Source: Deltaproteobacteria bacterium (GTDB taxonomy: Bacteria; Desulfobacterota; Deferrisomatia; Deferrisomatales; JACRMM01). From it: a stretch of DNA of 64,000 nucleotides. Positions within the stretch are counted from its first letter, which is position 1. Each line of letters starts with the position of its first letter. This document shows, piece by piece, positions 39,018-48,691 of this stretch. The notes beneath the pieces are model-generated. The model saw nothing but the letters and a program-made list of their open reading frames with translations. It did no database searches and was not told the DNA's origin. The translations under genes and the position numbers were made by a program. The DNA is taken from positions 203,293 through 267,292 of the forward strand of contig JACRMM010000014.1 of assembly GCA_016214985.1 (NCBI GenBank), given 5' to 3'.

Positions 39018-39230
39018 GATCGTGGGTTTGAAGACGTGGTGGCCGACCGGGCCTCCGGCGTCATTGTGGCCCACAACCATCCCGCGGGCAGTCTGGAACC
39101 TTCTCCCGCCGACGTCGAAGCAACGGGCCAGCTCCGACGAGCCGGGGAATTTGTGGGCATTCATCTCCTCGACCACATCATCTTTAACCGCAGCGCTTAC
39201 TTCAGTTTCTTGGAGGCCGGGCGCCTCTGA
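39018..39230 (+). pseudogene. C-terminal stump of a RadC-family (JAB/MPN) protein
   Basis: About 70 codons remain, beginning near RGFEDVVADRASGVIVAHNHP and ending in a stop at 39230. The JAMM metal site HNHPAG...SPAD is intact, and the ending HLLDHIIFN...YFSFLEAG is that of RadC. The N-terminal 100-150 residues, including the helix-hairpin-helix, are missing, and the upstream sequence in frame is unrelated. It lies 40 bases after fic. It is a truncated remnant, probably from a rearrangement or element insertion. Confidence 0.8.
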
Positions 39231-39280
39231 GTGCGCGTTCTTGCGTCCGCGCACCTCCGGTCGATCCATGCGCGCCTCCC

Positions 39281-42220
39281 TCACCTCGGCACCTCGAGCA
39301 TCTCCAGGATCTCCTCCCGGCTGTACGCCTTGAGGAGCCCGGGCTCGTCCTCGGCGACGACGTCCCGGAGGAGGGTGCGCTTGCGCTCGATGATGGCCGC
39401 GATCTTCTCCTCCAGGGTGCCCTCGGTCACGAGCTTGAACACCTGAACGCCCCGGGTCTGGCCGATCCGGTGGACCCGGTCGGTGGCTTGGTCCTCGGCG
39501 GCGGCGTTCCACCAGCGGTCGTAGTGGATGACCACGGAGCCGGCTACGAGGTCGATGCCGGCTCCTCCCGCCTTGAGGCTTGCCAGGAACACGCGGCAGT
39601 CGGGGTCCTCGTGGAAGCGCTCGATGAGCTTCCCTCGGTTTCGGCTCTTCCCCGTGAGCGCGGCATAGCCGACGCCCTGGCCCTTCAAGTGGCGCTCCAT
39701 GATCTCGATCATGCCCAGGAAGTGGGTGAACACCACGACCTTCTGGCCGCTGTCCAAACTCTCCGAGAGGAGCTCCGCAAAGAGGTCCCACTTGCCCGAC
39801 TCGTGCCGCTCGTAGCCCTCGACCGTCGGCTGCAGGAGGGCCGGGTGGTCGCAGATCTGCTTCAGAAGGCTCAAGAGGGCGAAGACGTGCACGTAGGGCA
39901 CCGCCTGATCGACGTGGCCGAGGGCCGACAGGAGCTCCGGGGAGCGGCGGCTGAGGGCCTCGCGGTAGAGCCGGACCTGCTCGTCGGAGAGGGCGCAGGT
40001 GCGCAGATCCTCGATCTTGTCGGGGAGCTCGTCGAGGACGGTCTGCTTGAGGCGCCGCAGGGTGAAGGGCGAGACGAGCCGCGCGAGCTCCGCGCGCCGA
40101 CGGCTGCGAAGGCCTGGTTCGGAGGGAGCCTCGTACCGGGCGAGGAACTCCCGGTCCGACCCCAAATAGCCCGGGACCGTGAGGTCCACGAGCGCCTTGA
40201 GATCGGTCAAGCTGTTCTCCACCGGGGTGCCCGTGACGGCGAGCTTCATGCGGGCCTCGACGTCCCGGGCGGCCTCGTGGGCCAGCGTCGAGCGGTTCTT
40301 CAGGTGCTGGGCTTCGTCGAACACGGCCAGGGAGAAGGGCGCCTCGGCAAAGAAGGGGGCGTCGTTTCGCAGCACTCCGTAGGACGTGAGGACCACGCCG
40401 CCGGCCTTCCACGCCGTCTCCAGGTCCCGCTCGCCCCCGTGGTGGAGAACCACGGGCATGCCGGGGGCGAAGTCTCGGAGCTTGGCCGACCAGTGGCTGA
40501 GCACCGTGGCGGGGCAGACGACCAGGAAGGGCTCTTCCACCCCGGCGTGCTCCCGCAGGTACACGAGGAGCGCCATCACTTGGTGGGTCTTGCCGAGGCC
40601 CATGTCGTCGCACAGGAGCCCGCCGAGACCGTTCTCTTGGAGGAAGAGCAGCCATTCGGCGCCTCGTCGCTGGTAGGGGCGCAGGGTCGAGGTGAGGCCC
40701 TTGAGCTCGGGCAGCGCCCCGGCGGGGGAGAGGTCGAGGAAGCGGCGCAGGAGGTCGGCCGGCGCCTTTTCCCCCGCGACCGTGACCGGAGCCTGCGCCT
40801 GGCGGCTCAGCCGCAGGCACTCCGCCCGGCTCACCCGAAGCCCGGCGCCGGGGTCCATAGCGCGCCCCTCCCAGGCGTCGAGGTCGCCCAGGTCAGGGGA
40901 ACGGCAGTCGAGCCAGCGATCCCCGACCTCCACGAACGCCCTTCCCTCCGCCCGGGCCCGCAGCACGTCTTCCAGGGACACGCTGGAGCTCCCGAGGCCG
41001 TAGCGCACCGAGATCCACAGCCAGCTTCGCTCCAGGGCGTGGGCGAAGACCTCCACCTGGTCGACCTGGCGGTGCACGCGGAAGGGTTGGTCCGCCGCAT
41101 CGAGGAGGTACGAGGCGCCCGCCACGTCGGCCAGGAAGGCCGGGACCTCCGGCGGGCCCACGGTGGCGACGACCCCTCCCCGGAGCCGGCGGGCCAGGGG
41201 CTCGGGCTCCGCGAGGCGAGCAAAGACGCGCGCCTGGGGAAGATAGACGAGCCTGCCGAAGCGAAAGAACTCGCCGCGAAGGGGGTCGAGGAGGCGGCGG
41301 GGCGAGGTCGCCTCGGAGGCGGGCACGGCCAGCCGAAGGGTGAGCCCGTGGCCGCCCTGGGAGTCCACGCGACAGAGGGTGTCCACTGGCTCCGGTCTCA
41401 GCGGCAGGCGTCCGCCGGGGACGGCCGAGGGCTCGGTGAGCTCCCGCACACGTTCCACGGCGGGGGCCGGCACGGCAATCCGGAGAGCTGGCGATCCGTC
41501 TCGCCCGTGGGCGGTGAGCCAGTAGGTGCCCGTGTCCGGCTCCACGGCGTCGGAGAACAGCGGGCCCGTAAGCCCAAGCTCCCGGAAGGCGTGGTAGGCG
41601 AGGCGAAAGCCCGCGGAGCCCTCGAGAACCTGGCGCCGGGAGTTCACTCCGCTCTGGGCGAAGGCGAGCTCGTCGGGGGTGAGGGTCATGCGGGCGAGGT
41701 TCTCGAGGGCGGAGCCTCGCCGGCCGGCGCCGGCTCCACCGGGGAGGCACCGTGCGGCGAAGCGGCTGCGGGCAGGCTCCTCCGCGAGGTACGCCGCCAG
41801 CACCTCGCCCCGGGGGCCGAGCAGGCGCTCGGCGTTCCCGGCGCCCGCCGACAGCCTCACCTCGCGGTGCGCCGGCCATCCCGCCTCGGCGAGTGCCTCG
41901 GCGAGCCGGCACCAGAGGCTCTGGCGGAAGAGATCGAAGGGGCTCCTTCCCTCGGCGTTCTCCCGCAGGCGCCGCTCGTGCCGGGACAAGGCCTTCAGAT
42001 GCGGGCAGCCCCCCCGCCGGTGGCCGCCGCAGGTGCAGCTACCGTGAACACCGTCCGCTCCCCGGAGGAGGAAGGCGGCCCCGTCCCCCCACACCCATGC
42101 CGCGCCCTCGCGGTGGAACTCCACGTCGTCGGGGTCGACCTTCAAGGCCGGCGCCCTGGACGCAGGGGCGGACGAAGGGCTCGGGCGGGGTGGCGTGAGG
42201 CGGCTCTGGGGGCGCGGCAC
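39281..42220 (-). CDS. SNF2-family DEAD/DEAH-like helicase with N-terminal SWIM-like zinc motif
   Basis: A 979-residue DNA translocase. Near residue 60 a SWIM-like CTCGGHRRGGCPHL motif is visible. The SNF2 ATPase core begins near 510: LLCDDMGLGKTHQVMALLVY (Walker A), FDEAQHLKN (motif II) and VTGTPVENSLTDL (motif III); the helicase C half has VFTHFLGMIEIMERH and TDRVHRIGQTRGVQVFKLV (motif VI). It starts at GTG 42220 behind CCAGGAGATTCCCG. It is divergent from the JetA/JetD-like pair, with about 155 bases between. Such proteins occur in general DNA repair and in defence islands. Confidence 0.92.
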   Translation of the reverse strand: MPRPQSRLTPPRPSPSSAPASRAPALKVDPDDVEFHREGAAWVWGDGAAFLLRGADGVHGSCTCGGHRRGGCPHLKALSRHERRLRENAEGRSPFDLFRQSLWCRLAEALAEAGWPAHREVRLSAGAGNAERLLGPRGEVLAAYLAEEPARSRFAARCLPGGAGAGRRGSALENLARMTLTPDELAFAQSGVNSRRQVLEGSAGFRLAYHAFRELGLTGPLFSDAVEPDTGTYWLTAHGRDGSPALRIAVPAPAVERVRELTEPSAVPGGRLPLRPEPVDTLCRVDSQGGHGLTLRLAVPASEATSPRRLLDPLRGEFFRFGRLVYLPQARVFARLAEPEPLARRLRGGVVATVGPPEVPAFLADVAGASYLLDAADQPFRVHRQVDQVEVFAHALERSWLWISVRYGLGSSSVSLEDVLRARAEGRAFVEVGDRWLDCRSPDLGDLDAWEGRAMDPGAGLRVSRAECLRLSRQAQAPVTVAGEKAPADLLRRFLDLSPAGALPELKGLTSTLRPYQRRGAEWLLFLQENGLGGLLCDDMGLGKTHQVMALLVYLREHAGVEEPFLVVCPATVLSHWSAKLRDFAPGMPVVLHHGGERDLETAWKAGGVVLTSYGVLRNDAPFFAEAPFSLAVFDEAQHLKNRSTLAHEAARDVEARMKLAVTGTPVENSLTDLKALVDLTVPGYLGSDREFLARYEAPSEPGLRSRRRAELARLVSPFTLRRLKQTVLDELPDKIEDLRTCALSDEQVRLYREALSRRSPELLSALGHVDQAVPYVHVFALLSLLKQICDHPALLQPTVEGYERHESGKWDLFAELLSESLDSGQKVVVFTHFLGMIEIMERHLKGQGVGYAALTGKSRNRGKLIERFHEDPDCRVFLASLKAGGAGIDLVAGSVVIHYDRWWNAAAEDQATDRVHRIGQTRGVQVFKLVTEGTLEEKIAAIIERKRTLLRDVVAEDEPGLLKAYSREEILEMLEVPR

Positions 42221-42375
42221 CGGGAATCTCCTGGCACAGGGGCGAAGCGGTTCCCTATTCTACGAAACCTTGCGGGCGCCTCCCAGCCCCTCGTGGCGCT
42301 CGCGCGAAACCTCTTGTCCCACGCGGTGGCGGGCGCTACAAGGGGCCCTCTCGCGCACTCGCACCGAAGGCTCCC

Positions 42376-43352
42376 ATGGCCGCCGACCCCAAGCCTTCTT
42401 CCGCTTCGCCGCCGACCACTACCTGCTGCTGATGGACCTCTTCTACCGCACCGAGGGGGTGAACGACGCGGAGCTCTTCGCCCTGGCGGAGCGCCACCGG
42501 GACGCCCGAGGACCCGCGGCGGCTTACGTGGCCGAGCAGTGCCTCGCGCTCGGCCTCCTCGAGCCGGCGCCCGACGCCACGGCTTCCTACGAGATGACGC
42601 GCCCGGTGCGCACGCTCTTGGGGTTCCTTCTCCTCGAGCACCGGCTCACCTCAGCCGCCGTGATCCAGGCCTACCTGGACGACCTGGAGAGCCTGGGCCG
42701 AGAGCTCGACCAGGCGGTCGGGGCGGGCCGCGGCGGCCCGGCGGTGCGGGTGCTGGCTGAGGTGGGCGACCTCCTCGAGCGCGTGCGCCAGGACTCCCGG
42801 GCGAATCGGGAGGGGATCATCGGCGAGGTGCTCCGCATCAAGTCGAACCGCGACCGGCGCACCGTGCGGGAGCGCTTCGAGGAGGTCAACCGCCGCTGGT
42901 CCCGCTATCTCGAGCCCCTGCGCGACCTGATCGACGTGCGAAAGGCGATGGACCGAACCCTGGACGGCCTCGACCGGCTCCTGTGCCAAGGGCTCGACGT
43001 GTTCGGCCTCGACGGCGCCGTGAGCCGCGAGCTCGGGCGGGCGCGGCTTCGGCTCCTCCGGCTCCGGCGCGAAGCCGCGGAAGACTTCCGCGAGGCGGTG
43101 CGCGAGATCGAGCCCCTCTACCAGGCGCTTCGGCGGGAGAGCGAGCTCGTGCGCGGCGCCTCCCGGGCCCTGGAACGGATCCGGCGGGAGGGCCTGCGGT
43201 GCCTCGACTGGACGGAGATGCTGGCCCTGCCGGTGTGGCGGCGCGAGGGCCTCTTCGGCGATCCCGCGGTGGAGGCCTTCCTGCGCGACGTCCGGGCTAC
43301 GAGCCGCAGCGGCCTTGGCATGCCGCCGCCGCGACGCCACTTCGAGGACACC
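42376..43352 (+). pseudogene. JetA/MukF-like helical protein (Wadjet-related), frame broken
   Basis: From ATG 42376 the frame MAADP breaks at a CCCC run (about 42391). It continues as QAFFRFAADHYLLLMDLFYR, a winged-helix-like start, then long charged helices (VRERFEEVNRRWSRYLEPLR and LRREAAEDFREAVREIEPLY) and ends near LPVWRREGLFGDPAVEAFLR. Domain order and the pairing with a JetD-like product suggest a kleisin (JetA/MksF type); I cannot prove the family. No stop separates it from the next gene in the present reading. One more missing base would use TGA 43361 and give an 11-base overlap. Either a decaying locus or local sequence errors. Confidence 0.5.
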
Positions 43353-44244
43353 GTGGCCGTTGACATCCTGGCAGAGCGGCTGGCCCGGCTCATGGCCGAC
43401 GGGGGACTCCCGGCCACAGCGTTGGGCACTCGCGCCCGCTCGACGCTCCGGCCGCTCTTCGACGCCGGGGTTCTCGCCGAGCGCCGCGCTGGCGCGGGCC
43501 GCCGGGTCGAGGTGCGCGACCGGGACGCCTTGGAGCGGTTCGCCCGCACGCTCTATCCCTCCAGCCTGGCCGGTCTGGGAGGAGAGAGGACGTGCCGCCC
43601 CGGAGCCGAGCGGTCGTGGAAACCGCGATGCCAGGCGGTGCCCGGCCGGCGACGCCGAGCCTGTGCTGCTCCGGGGGTTCGGGGATGCGGCGCTTCGCCC
43701 CGACCACGAAACCCTGGCCGTCGCCTCGTGGACCCGCCGCGCCGGAGTGGCAGCGATCCGGATCGACGACGGCCCGCCATGGGGGTTCGGCGGCACGGTG
43801 GCGGTGGTGGAGAACCTGGAGGTCTTCCTCCACCTCGAGCGCCTCGGGCTCGCCTGCGACCTCGCCGTCTATGCGGCCGGTCGCCTGTCGGGCCGGGCCC
43901 TCGCCTGGCTCGCGTCGCCGGCGCTGGAGGAGAGCCGCTTCGTGCACTGCGGCGACTGCGACCCGGTCGGGCTGGACGAGTACCTGCGGCTCCTCGCGGC
44001 CTGCCCCGGCCGGGTGACCCTGCACCTGCCCGAGGGGCTCGAAGAGTGCCTCGCCACTTTCGGCAAGGCGGAACTCCTCCGGGCGAGCCCGGAGGTCCTG
44101 ACCCGGCTGCGGCGCCACGCGGACCCGGCGGTCCGGCGCGTCGTGGGATGGATGGACCGGCACGGCGCGGGGCTGGAGCAGGAGGCGCTGCTCACGATCA
44201 CGGCGGCGCGGCCAGGAGGTCCGCGAGCTCTCGGGGGTCGGTGA
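43353..44244 (+). pseudogene. JetD-like protein (DUF2220 Toprim-like), two frame breaks
   Basis: GTG 43353 follows GAGGACACC. The N-terminal winged-helix-like part (VAVDILAERLARLMADGG through VEVRDRDALERFARTLYP) runs to about 43590. A short piece, PPRSRAVVET, follows in a second frame, and from about 43630 RDARRCPAGDAEPVLLRGFG continues in a third. Both breaks are explained by one missing base each. The C-terminal domain has Toprim-like acidic residues in VVENLEVFLHLERL and HCGDCDPVGLDEYLRLL, as in the JetD nuclease subunit of Wadjet. No jetB or jetC (SMC) gene is nearby. The end overlaps the convergent YyaL gene by 47 bases. Confidence 0.6.
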
Positions 44245-46291
44245 GGGGCTCCCTGCAGGCGAACCCTTCGCACACGTAGGCTGCCGCGCGGCCCCCGACG
44301 CTCCTCATGCCCGCGGTAAACGGGGCAAGCTCGGCGAGCTCCGACGATCCCTGGACCGCGAAGAGCGCGACCGTCTCGGGCGCCCACGCCCGGTGAAGCG
44401 CCGCGAGCAGGGCCGCCGTGTCCGCGGCGCCGGGCGCTCCGACGACCACCACTTCCCGGGTCGGCTCGAGGAGGAGAGAGGCGGCCCGGAGAAACTGGGG
44501 GAAGGCCGCCGGTGAGCGTCGGACCGGACCGGCGAAGGCCTGGAGAATCCCCCGGGCTCGCGTCTCCCACCCCGGGTCGCCGGTCAGGAGCCAGAGGCGC
44601 GCGAAGACCTCCAGGGCCACGGAGTTCGCCGAGGGCGTCGCGCCGTCGTAGGCCTCCTTGGGCCGCACCACCAGGGCCTCGGCGTCCGAGGCGGTGTCGA
44701 AGAGGCCCTCACCGGCCTCGTCCCAGAAGAGGCGGACCAACTCGCGGGCCAGATCGAGAGCCTGCGCTAGTCGGGGCGGGTCGAACGTCGCGGCGTAGAG
44801 GTCCAGAAGGCCCCGGGCGACGAAGGCGTAGTCCTCGGCGAAGCCGGGGATGGCGGCCTCACCGTCCCGGTAGCGGCGCAGCAGTCGCCCGTCGCGGCGC
44901 AGCGTCCCCAGGAGGAAGTCCGCGGCGCGGCCCGCGGCAGCGGCGTACGCTTCGTCGCCGAGCACTGCGGCGCCCCGGGCCAGGGCCGAGATCATGAAGC
45001 CGTTCCAGCCCGCGAGGACCTTATCGTCCCGGTGCGGGCGCACGCGCCCCGCGCGCTGCTCCAGGAGCCTCTCCCTCGACCGTTCCAGGCGCAGCGAAAG
45101 CTCCGCCTCCGGGAGGCCGAAAGTGACGGCCGACGCCGCCAAGGGTTGTGGCCGGTGAAGGACGTTCGCGCTCGAGGCCTCCCGAGTCGCCTCCTCACGG
45201 AAGTTCCCCTTCTCGGCGACGCCGAAGACGCTGCAGAAGACGTCGCCTTCTGCGGGACCCAGGACCTCTTGGATCTCGGCACGGGTCCAGACGTAGAACT
45301 TCCCCTCGACCCCCTCGGAGTCCGCGTCCTCGGCCGAGCAGAAGGCGCCCCCGGGGCCCGCGAGGTCCCGCTGCACGTAGGCGAAGACGTGGCGCGCGGT
45401 CTCGGCAAAGCGGTCCTTTCCGGTCGCCTGATACGCCTCCAAGTACGCGAGTGCCAGGCCGGCCTGGTCGTAGAGCATCTTCTCGAAGTGGGGCAGGAGC
45501 CAGCGGTCGTCCGTCGAGTAGCGGTGAAAGCCGAAACCGAGGTGGTCGAAGAGGCCGCCGGCCGCCATGGCGTCGAGTGTGTGCTCGACCAGGGAGACTA
45601 CCGTTGAATCTCCGGTGCGGCGGTAGCGGCCGAGGAGAAAGGTGAGATTGTGGGGCGTCGGGAACTTGGGTGCCGTTCCGAATCCTCCGCGCGTCGCGTC
45701 GAACAGTTGTCGGAACGTCGCCTCGGCGTGGCGGAAGTCCTTCTCGTCCACACCGGCCGGCGTGTGGCTCGCAGACGCCGGCTCCCGGAGGCGTTCGAGG
45801 AGTTGGCGGCCCGAGGCTTCCAGCGCGGCCCGATCTTCCTTCCAGAGCGCGGCCGCCCGGTGCACGAGGTCCACGAGGCCGATCTGACCGCCGCGACTCG
45901 TCTTCGGGAAGTAGGTCCCGGCGAAGAAGGGCACGGCTTCCGGGGTCAAGAACACGGTCAAGGGCCACCCACCCCGCCCGGTCATCGCCTGGCAGACGGA
46001 CATGTAGACCTGGTCCAGATCCGGGCGCTCCTCGCGGTCGACCTTGACGCAGACGCAGTGGTCGTTGAGCACGGCCGCGGCCTCTTCGTCCTCGAAGCTC
46101 TCCCGCTCCATGACGTGGCACCAGTGGCACGTGGAGTAGCCGATGGAGAGGAAGACGAACTTCCCCTCGGCCGCCGCCCGGGAAAAGGCTTCCGTGCCCC
46201 AGGGGTGCCAATCCACGGGGTTGCGGGCGTGCTGCAGGAGGTAGGGACTCTTTTCGCGGAGGAGACGGTTGGGCCGGGTCGGGGAGGTCAT
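44198..46291 (-). CDS. Thioredoxin-domain protein of the YyaL/SPATA20 family
   Basis: A 697-residue protein. The N-terminal DUF255 thioredoxin-like domain (about 5-165) begins [20 protein letters not shown] and contains the CxxC motif [10 protein letters not shown]. The rest is a (alpha/alpha)6 barrel like N-acylglucosamine epimerases and cellulases ([35 protein letters not shown]). It starts at ATG 46291. The family is widespread and highly conserved, but its reaction is not known. Length is normal. Confidence 0.93.
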   Translation of the reverse strand: MTSPTRPNRLLREKSPYLLQHARNPVDWHPWGTEAFSRAAAEGKFVFLSIGYSTCHWCHVMERESFEDEEAAAVLNDHCVCVKVDREERPDLDQVYMSVCQAMTGRGGWPLTVFLTPEAVPFFAGTYFPKTSRGGQIGLVDLVHRAAALWKEDRAALEASGRQLLERLREPASASHTPAGVDEKDFRHAEATFRQLFDATRGGFGTAPKFPTPHNLTFLLGRYRRTGDSTVVSLVEHTLDAMAAGGLFDHLGFGFHRYSTDDRWLLPHFEKMLYDQAGLALAYLEAYQATGKDRFAETARHVFAYVQRDLAGPGGAFCSAEDADSEGVEGKFYVWTRAEIQEVLGPAEGDVFCSVFGVAEKGNFREEATREASSANVLHRPQPLAASAVTFGLPEAELSLRLERSRERLLEQRAGRVRPHRDDKVLAGWNGFMISALARGAAVLGDEAYAAAAGRAADFLLGTLRRDGRLLRRYRDGEAAIPGFAEDYAFVARGLLDLYAATFDPPRLAQALDLARELVRLFWDEAGEGLFDTASDAEALVVRPKEAYDGATPSANSVALEVFARLWLLTGDPGWETRARGILQAFAGPVRRSPAAFPQFLRAASLLLEPTREVVVVGAPGAADTAALLAALHRAWAPETVALFAVQGSSELAELAPFTAGMRSVGGRAAAYVCEGFACREPLTDPRELADLLAAPP

Positions 46292-46371
46292 GAGGACGTG
46301 CTCCGTGGAGGAGGGGAGACGGCTCCGGGGCGCGCTCGCGCCGTCGGGACGCAAGGGTGACAGACAGCGAG

Positions 46372-46397
46372 CCCCCGGGGAGGGTTTCCCGGGGGCC
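46372..46397 (-). terminator. GC-rich hairpin after the TPR gene, possible terminator
   Basis: GCCCCCGGG (46372-46380) pairs with CCCGGGGGC (46389-46397) around an eight-base loop, 48 bases past the stop of the minus-strand TPR gene. There is no strong T run. Confidence 0.4.
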
Positions 46398-46444
46398 TGG
46401 GCCCGATCAGCGGTCCGGCGCGCGGTGGGTCTTCGAGGACCCCG

Positions 46445-47029
46445 TCACGGGGAGACGTTGGCCGCGAGCAGACCCGGGCGGATCGTCTCCAGGGTCCTCT
46501 CGTCCCACACTCGCTGGGTCAGGACGCCGTCGGGGTACACGTAGTCGGCGATCAGGCAGGCGCAGGGATCCTTTCCCTTCTCCGCCACCTCGATCCGGTC
46601 CCCTTGCTTGACCCAACCCGTCCCGGAGACGAGCAGGCGCCCGGCGACGACTTCGACGACCGTTCGGTCGCCATCCGGCGGGCGCGTCGTGTGCTCGGCC
46701 AGCGAGTTGACCAGGGCCAGCACCGACTCGCGGTCGTCCGCGGTGGGCGAGAGGTCCAGGTACCGTTGAAAGTGATACCGTGCGAGCTTGAACGCCTTGT
46801 ATCCTTTGAGAAAGGACACCCCGAGGTTGTAGTGGGCCTCCGGGTAGTCCGGGCAGATCTCGAGGGCCTGGAAGTAGCTGTCGATGGCGTCGGCGTACCT
46901 CTTTGCGGAGAGGAACTGATTGCCCGTCTCCTTCACAAGATTGGCGGCCCGAGGTATATCCCCTGCCGTGGCCGAAAGCGTGAGCAAGCAGATGGATAGG
47001 GCGGCAACGAGTACTTGGCGGGTTCGCAT
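46445..47029 (-). CDS. Exported TPR protein
   Basis: A 194-residue protein from ATG 47029. The signal peptide MRTRQVLVAALSICLL... ends near SATAG, so it is secreted or periplasmic. Residues about 30-105 make two TPR units (AANLVKETGNQFLSAKRYAD, then YPEAHYNLGVSFLKGYKAFK). The C-terminal 85 residues resemble a small beta domain and I do not recognise them (VVEVVAGRLLVSGTGWVKQG). Its own promoter is visible. It probably acts as an envelope adaptor. Confidence 0.8.
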   Translation of the reverse strand: MRTRQVLVAALSICLLTLSATAGDIPRAANLVKETGNQFLSAKRYADAIDSYFQALEICPDYPEAHYNLGVSFLKGYKAFKLARYHFQRYLDLSPTADDRESVLALVNSLAEHTTRPPDGDRTVVEVVAGRLLVSGTGWVKQGDRIEVAEKGKDPCACLIADYVYPDGVLTQRVWDERTLETIRPGLLAANVSP

Positions 47030-47082
47030 GGAAGACCCCTTTCCCCTCACAAAACAGGAAATCAAAGAAATGCAGTGCAATC

Positions 47083-47110
47083 ACCCTAACAAAAACGCCC
47101 GCCCTGTCAA
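47083..47110 (-). promoter_or_regulatory. Possible promoter of the TPR gene
   Basis: On the minus strand TTGACA (47110-47105) is followed after 16 bases by TAGGGT (47088-47083), about 54 bases before the ATG. The -10 match is weak. Confidence 0.4.
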
Positions 47111-47206
47111 TGGAGGACGGCGCCGACGAGCCGCACCTGACTGCTTCCCGGGCGGACGGGGACGCCCCGGCTGTGCGGTGCCTTCGGCCCCTGCGGAGCG
47201 CAGGCC

Positions 47207-48028
47207 GTGACGCCACCGGTGTCCACCGAGCTCTTGGAACGGTTGTACCGGAGCCACCATCATCTGGAGAATCTAGCGCCCGACCCGCTGGTCTACGCGC
47301 GAGGATTTGCCGACCCCGAGGAGGGAGAAGTCGCCGGCCTTCTGGCCGCCGCCTTCGCCTACGGCCAGGTGGGGAAGATCCTCGAGGCCCTCGGACGGGT
47401 CTTTGCGGCCCTGGGGCCGCGGCCTTTGATGGCGGTGCGGACTGCTGATCTCAGAGAGATCTCCACAGCTCTCGAGGGATTTACTTACCGGTTTCACAAA
47501 ATGCAAGACGTGGTCCTATTTGTCCATCTGCTCCGACAGGCCCTGGACCGGTGGGGGACTCTTTCGGCTCTCTTCGCTGCGGGAGACGCGGCTCCGGAGA
47601 TGGGTCCGGCCCTCACGGCGTTCGCCGACGCTGTTCTCTCCGGAGACGCGAGACCGGTGCTTCGGACCCGTGCCGTGCCGCTGAAGCACCCGGTCCGGTT
47701 CTTCCTGGCTTCGCCGGCACGAGGGGGGGCGGCCAAGCGGCTCTGCCTGTTCCTACGCTGGATGGTCCGGCGCGACGCGATTGACCCCGGCTACTGGCAG
47801 GGCCGCATTGACCCCGCGCGCCTCGTCGTTCCTCTCGACACCCACGTCGCCCGCGTGGCCGCGCAGTTAGGCCTGTCGAAAAGAAAGACTGCCGACTGGC
47901 GGACCGCCGTGGAGATCACCGAGACGCTGCGGCGACACGACCCGATCGATCCCGTCCGGTACGACTTCAGCCTTTTCCGACACGGCATGGACGCGTCGCG
48001 CCGAAAAAAGACGGCGAACGGGTCTTGA
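47207..48028 (+). CDS. TIGR02757 (DUF2400) family protein
   Basis: A 273-residue protein of a conserved bacterial family with no proven function. Recognisable segments are PDPLVYARGFADPEEGEVAG, AALGPRPL, LKRLCLFLRWMVRRD-type (here AKRLCLFLRWMVRRDAIDPG) and VVPLDTHVARVAAQLGL, which recall the helix-hairpin-helix DNA glycosylase fold. It starts at GTG 47207. Its last codons carry the promoter of lexA, so the two genes are tightly adjacent. Confidence 0.88.
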   Translation: MTPPVSTELLERLYRSHHHLENLAPDPLVYARGFADPEEGEVAGLLAAAFAYGQVGKILEALGRVFAALGPRPLMAVRTADLREISTALEGFTYRFHKMQDVVLFVHLLRQALDRWGTLSALFAAGDAAPEMGPALTAFADAVLSGDARPVLRTRAVPLKHPVRFFLASPARGGAAKRLCLFLRWMVRRDAIDPGYWQGRIDPARLVVPLDTHVARVAAQLGLSKRKTADWRTAVEITETLRRHDPIDPVRYDFSLFRHGMDASRRKKTANGS

Positions 48029-48053
48029 CATACGCCGAATCTACGCATATCCT
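48025..48053 (+). promoter_or_regulatory. lexA promoter, apparently leaderless
   Basis: TTGACA (48025-48030) and TATCCT (48048-48053) are 17 bases apart. The -10 ends only seven bases before ATG 48061, so transcription should start at or next to the start codon; no Shine-Dalgarno is present. TACGC is repeated in the spacer (48031 and 48042). Confidence 0.65.
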
Positions 48054-48060
48054 TTCGCCC

Positions 48061-48666
48061 ATGACACCCTCCATCACCCCCAAGCAGAAGCGCGTCCTGG
48101 ATTTCGTCGAGACCTACTCTCGGGCGCACGGCTACGCTCCCTCGCAGCAGGAGATTGCCGCCGAGTTTGGGTTTCGCTCCCTGGGGACGGTCCAGAACTA
48201 TCTGGTCCGCCTGGAGGCGTCCGGCCTGCTGTTGCGTTCCCGGCACGGCCGGAGATCCTTGAAGGTCGCACACGCCGAGGCGGAGATCTGGGAGGTGCCG
48301 TTGGTGGGCCGCGTGGCGGCGGGCCGTCCGATCGAGGCGGTGGCCTCGGCGGAGACGCTCGAGGTGCCGCCGTGGATGCTTCGCGGGGGCGACACGTTTG
48401 CGCTGCGCGTCGTCGGGGACTCCATGATCGGCGACGGCATCCTCGACGGCGACTATGTGGTGGTCCGGCGGCAGGGGGCCGCGACCAACGGCCAGACCGT
48501 GGTCGCCCTGGTCGACGGCGAGGCGACGGTGAAGCGGTTCTACGGCAGCGCCGACGGCGTCGAGCTCAGGGCCGCGAACCCGGCGTTTGCGAGCATAGAG
48601 GTTCGGTCGGACCGTGCGCTCGAACTCGTGGGCGTGGTGGTGGGCGTGCTGCGCCGGTGTGGCTGA
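48061..48666 (+). CDS. lexA: LexA repressor
   Basis: A 201-residue SOS repressor and autoprotease. The N-terminal winged helix (about 1-65) has PKQKRVLDFVETYSRAHGYA and AEFGFRSLGTVQNYLVRLEA. The cleavage site is Ala87-Gly88 in GRVAAGRP. The catalytic dyad is Ser121 (VVGDSMIGDGI) and Lys158 (ATVKRFYG). ATG 48061 has no ribosome site and sits directly after the -10 box, suggesting a leaderless message. An in-frame ATG at 48025 would lie inside the promoter and is unlikely. The operator in this lineage cannot be assigned by eye. Confidence 0.95.
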   Translation: MTPSITPKQKRVLDFVETYSRAHGYAPSQQEIAAEFGFRSLGTVQNYLVRLEASGLLLRSRHGRRSLKVAHAEAEIWEVPLVGRVAAGRPIEAVASAETLEVPPWMLRGGDTFALRVVGDSMIGDGILDGDYVVVRRQGAATNGQTVVALVDGEATVKRFYGSADGVELRAANPAFASIEVRSDRALELVGVVVGVLRRCG

Positions 48667-48691
48667 CGGTCGTCGGAAAAGCGGAGAGGAC

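Noticed and set aside
42195..42375. Upstream extension of the JetA-like frame from 42195
   Set aside because: It overlaps the divergent SNF2 gene start and translates into arginine/serine-rich noise. ATG 42376 with one frame correction fits better.
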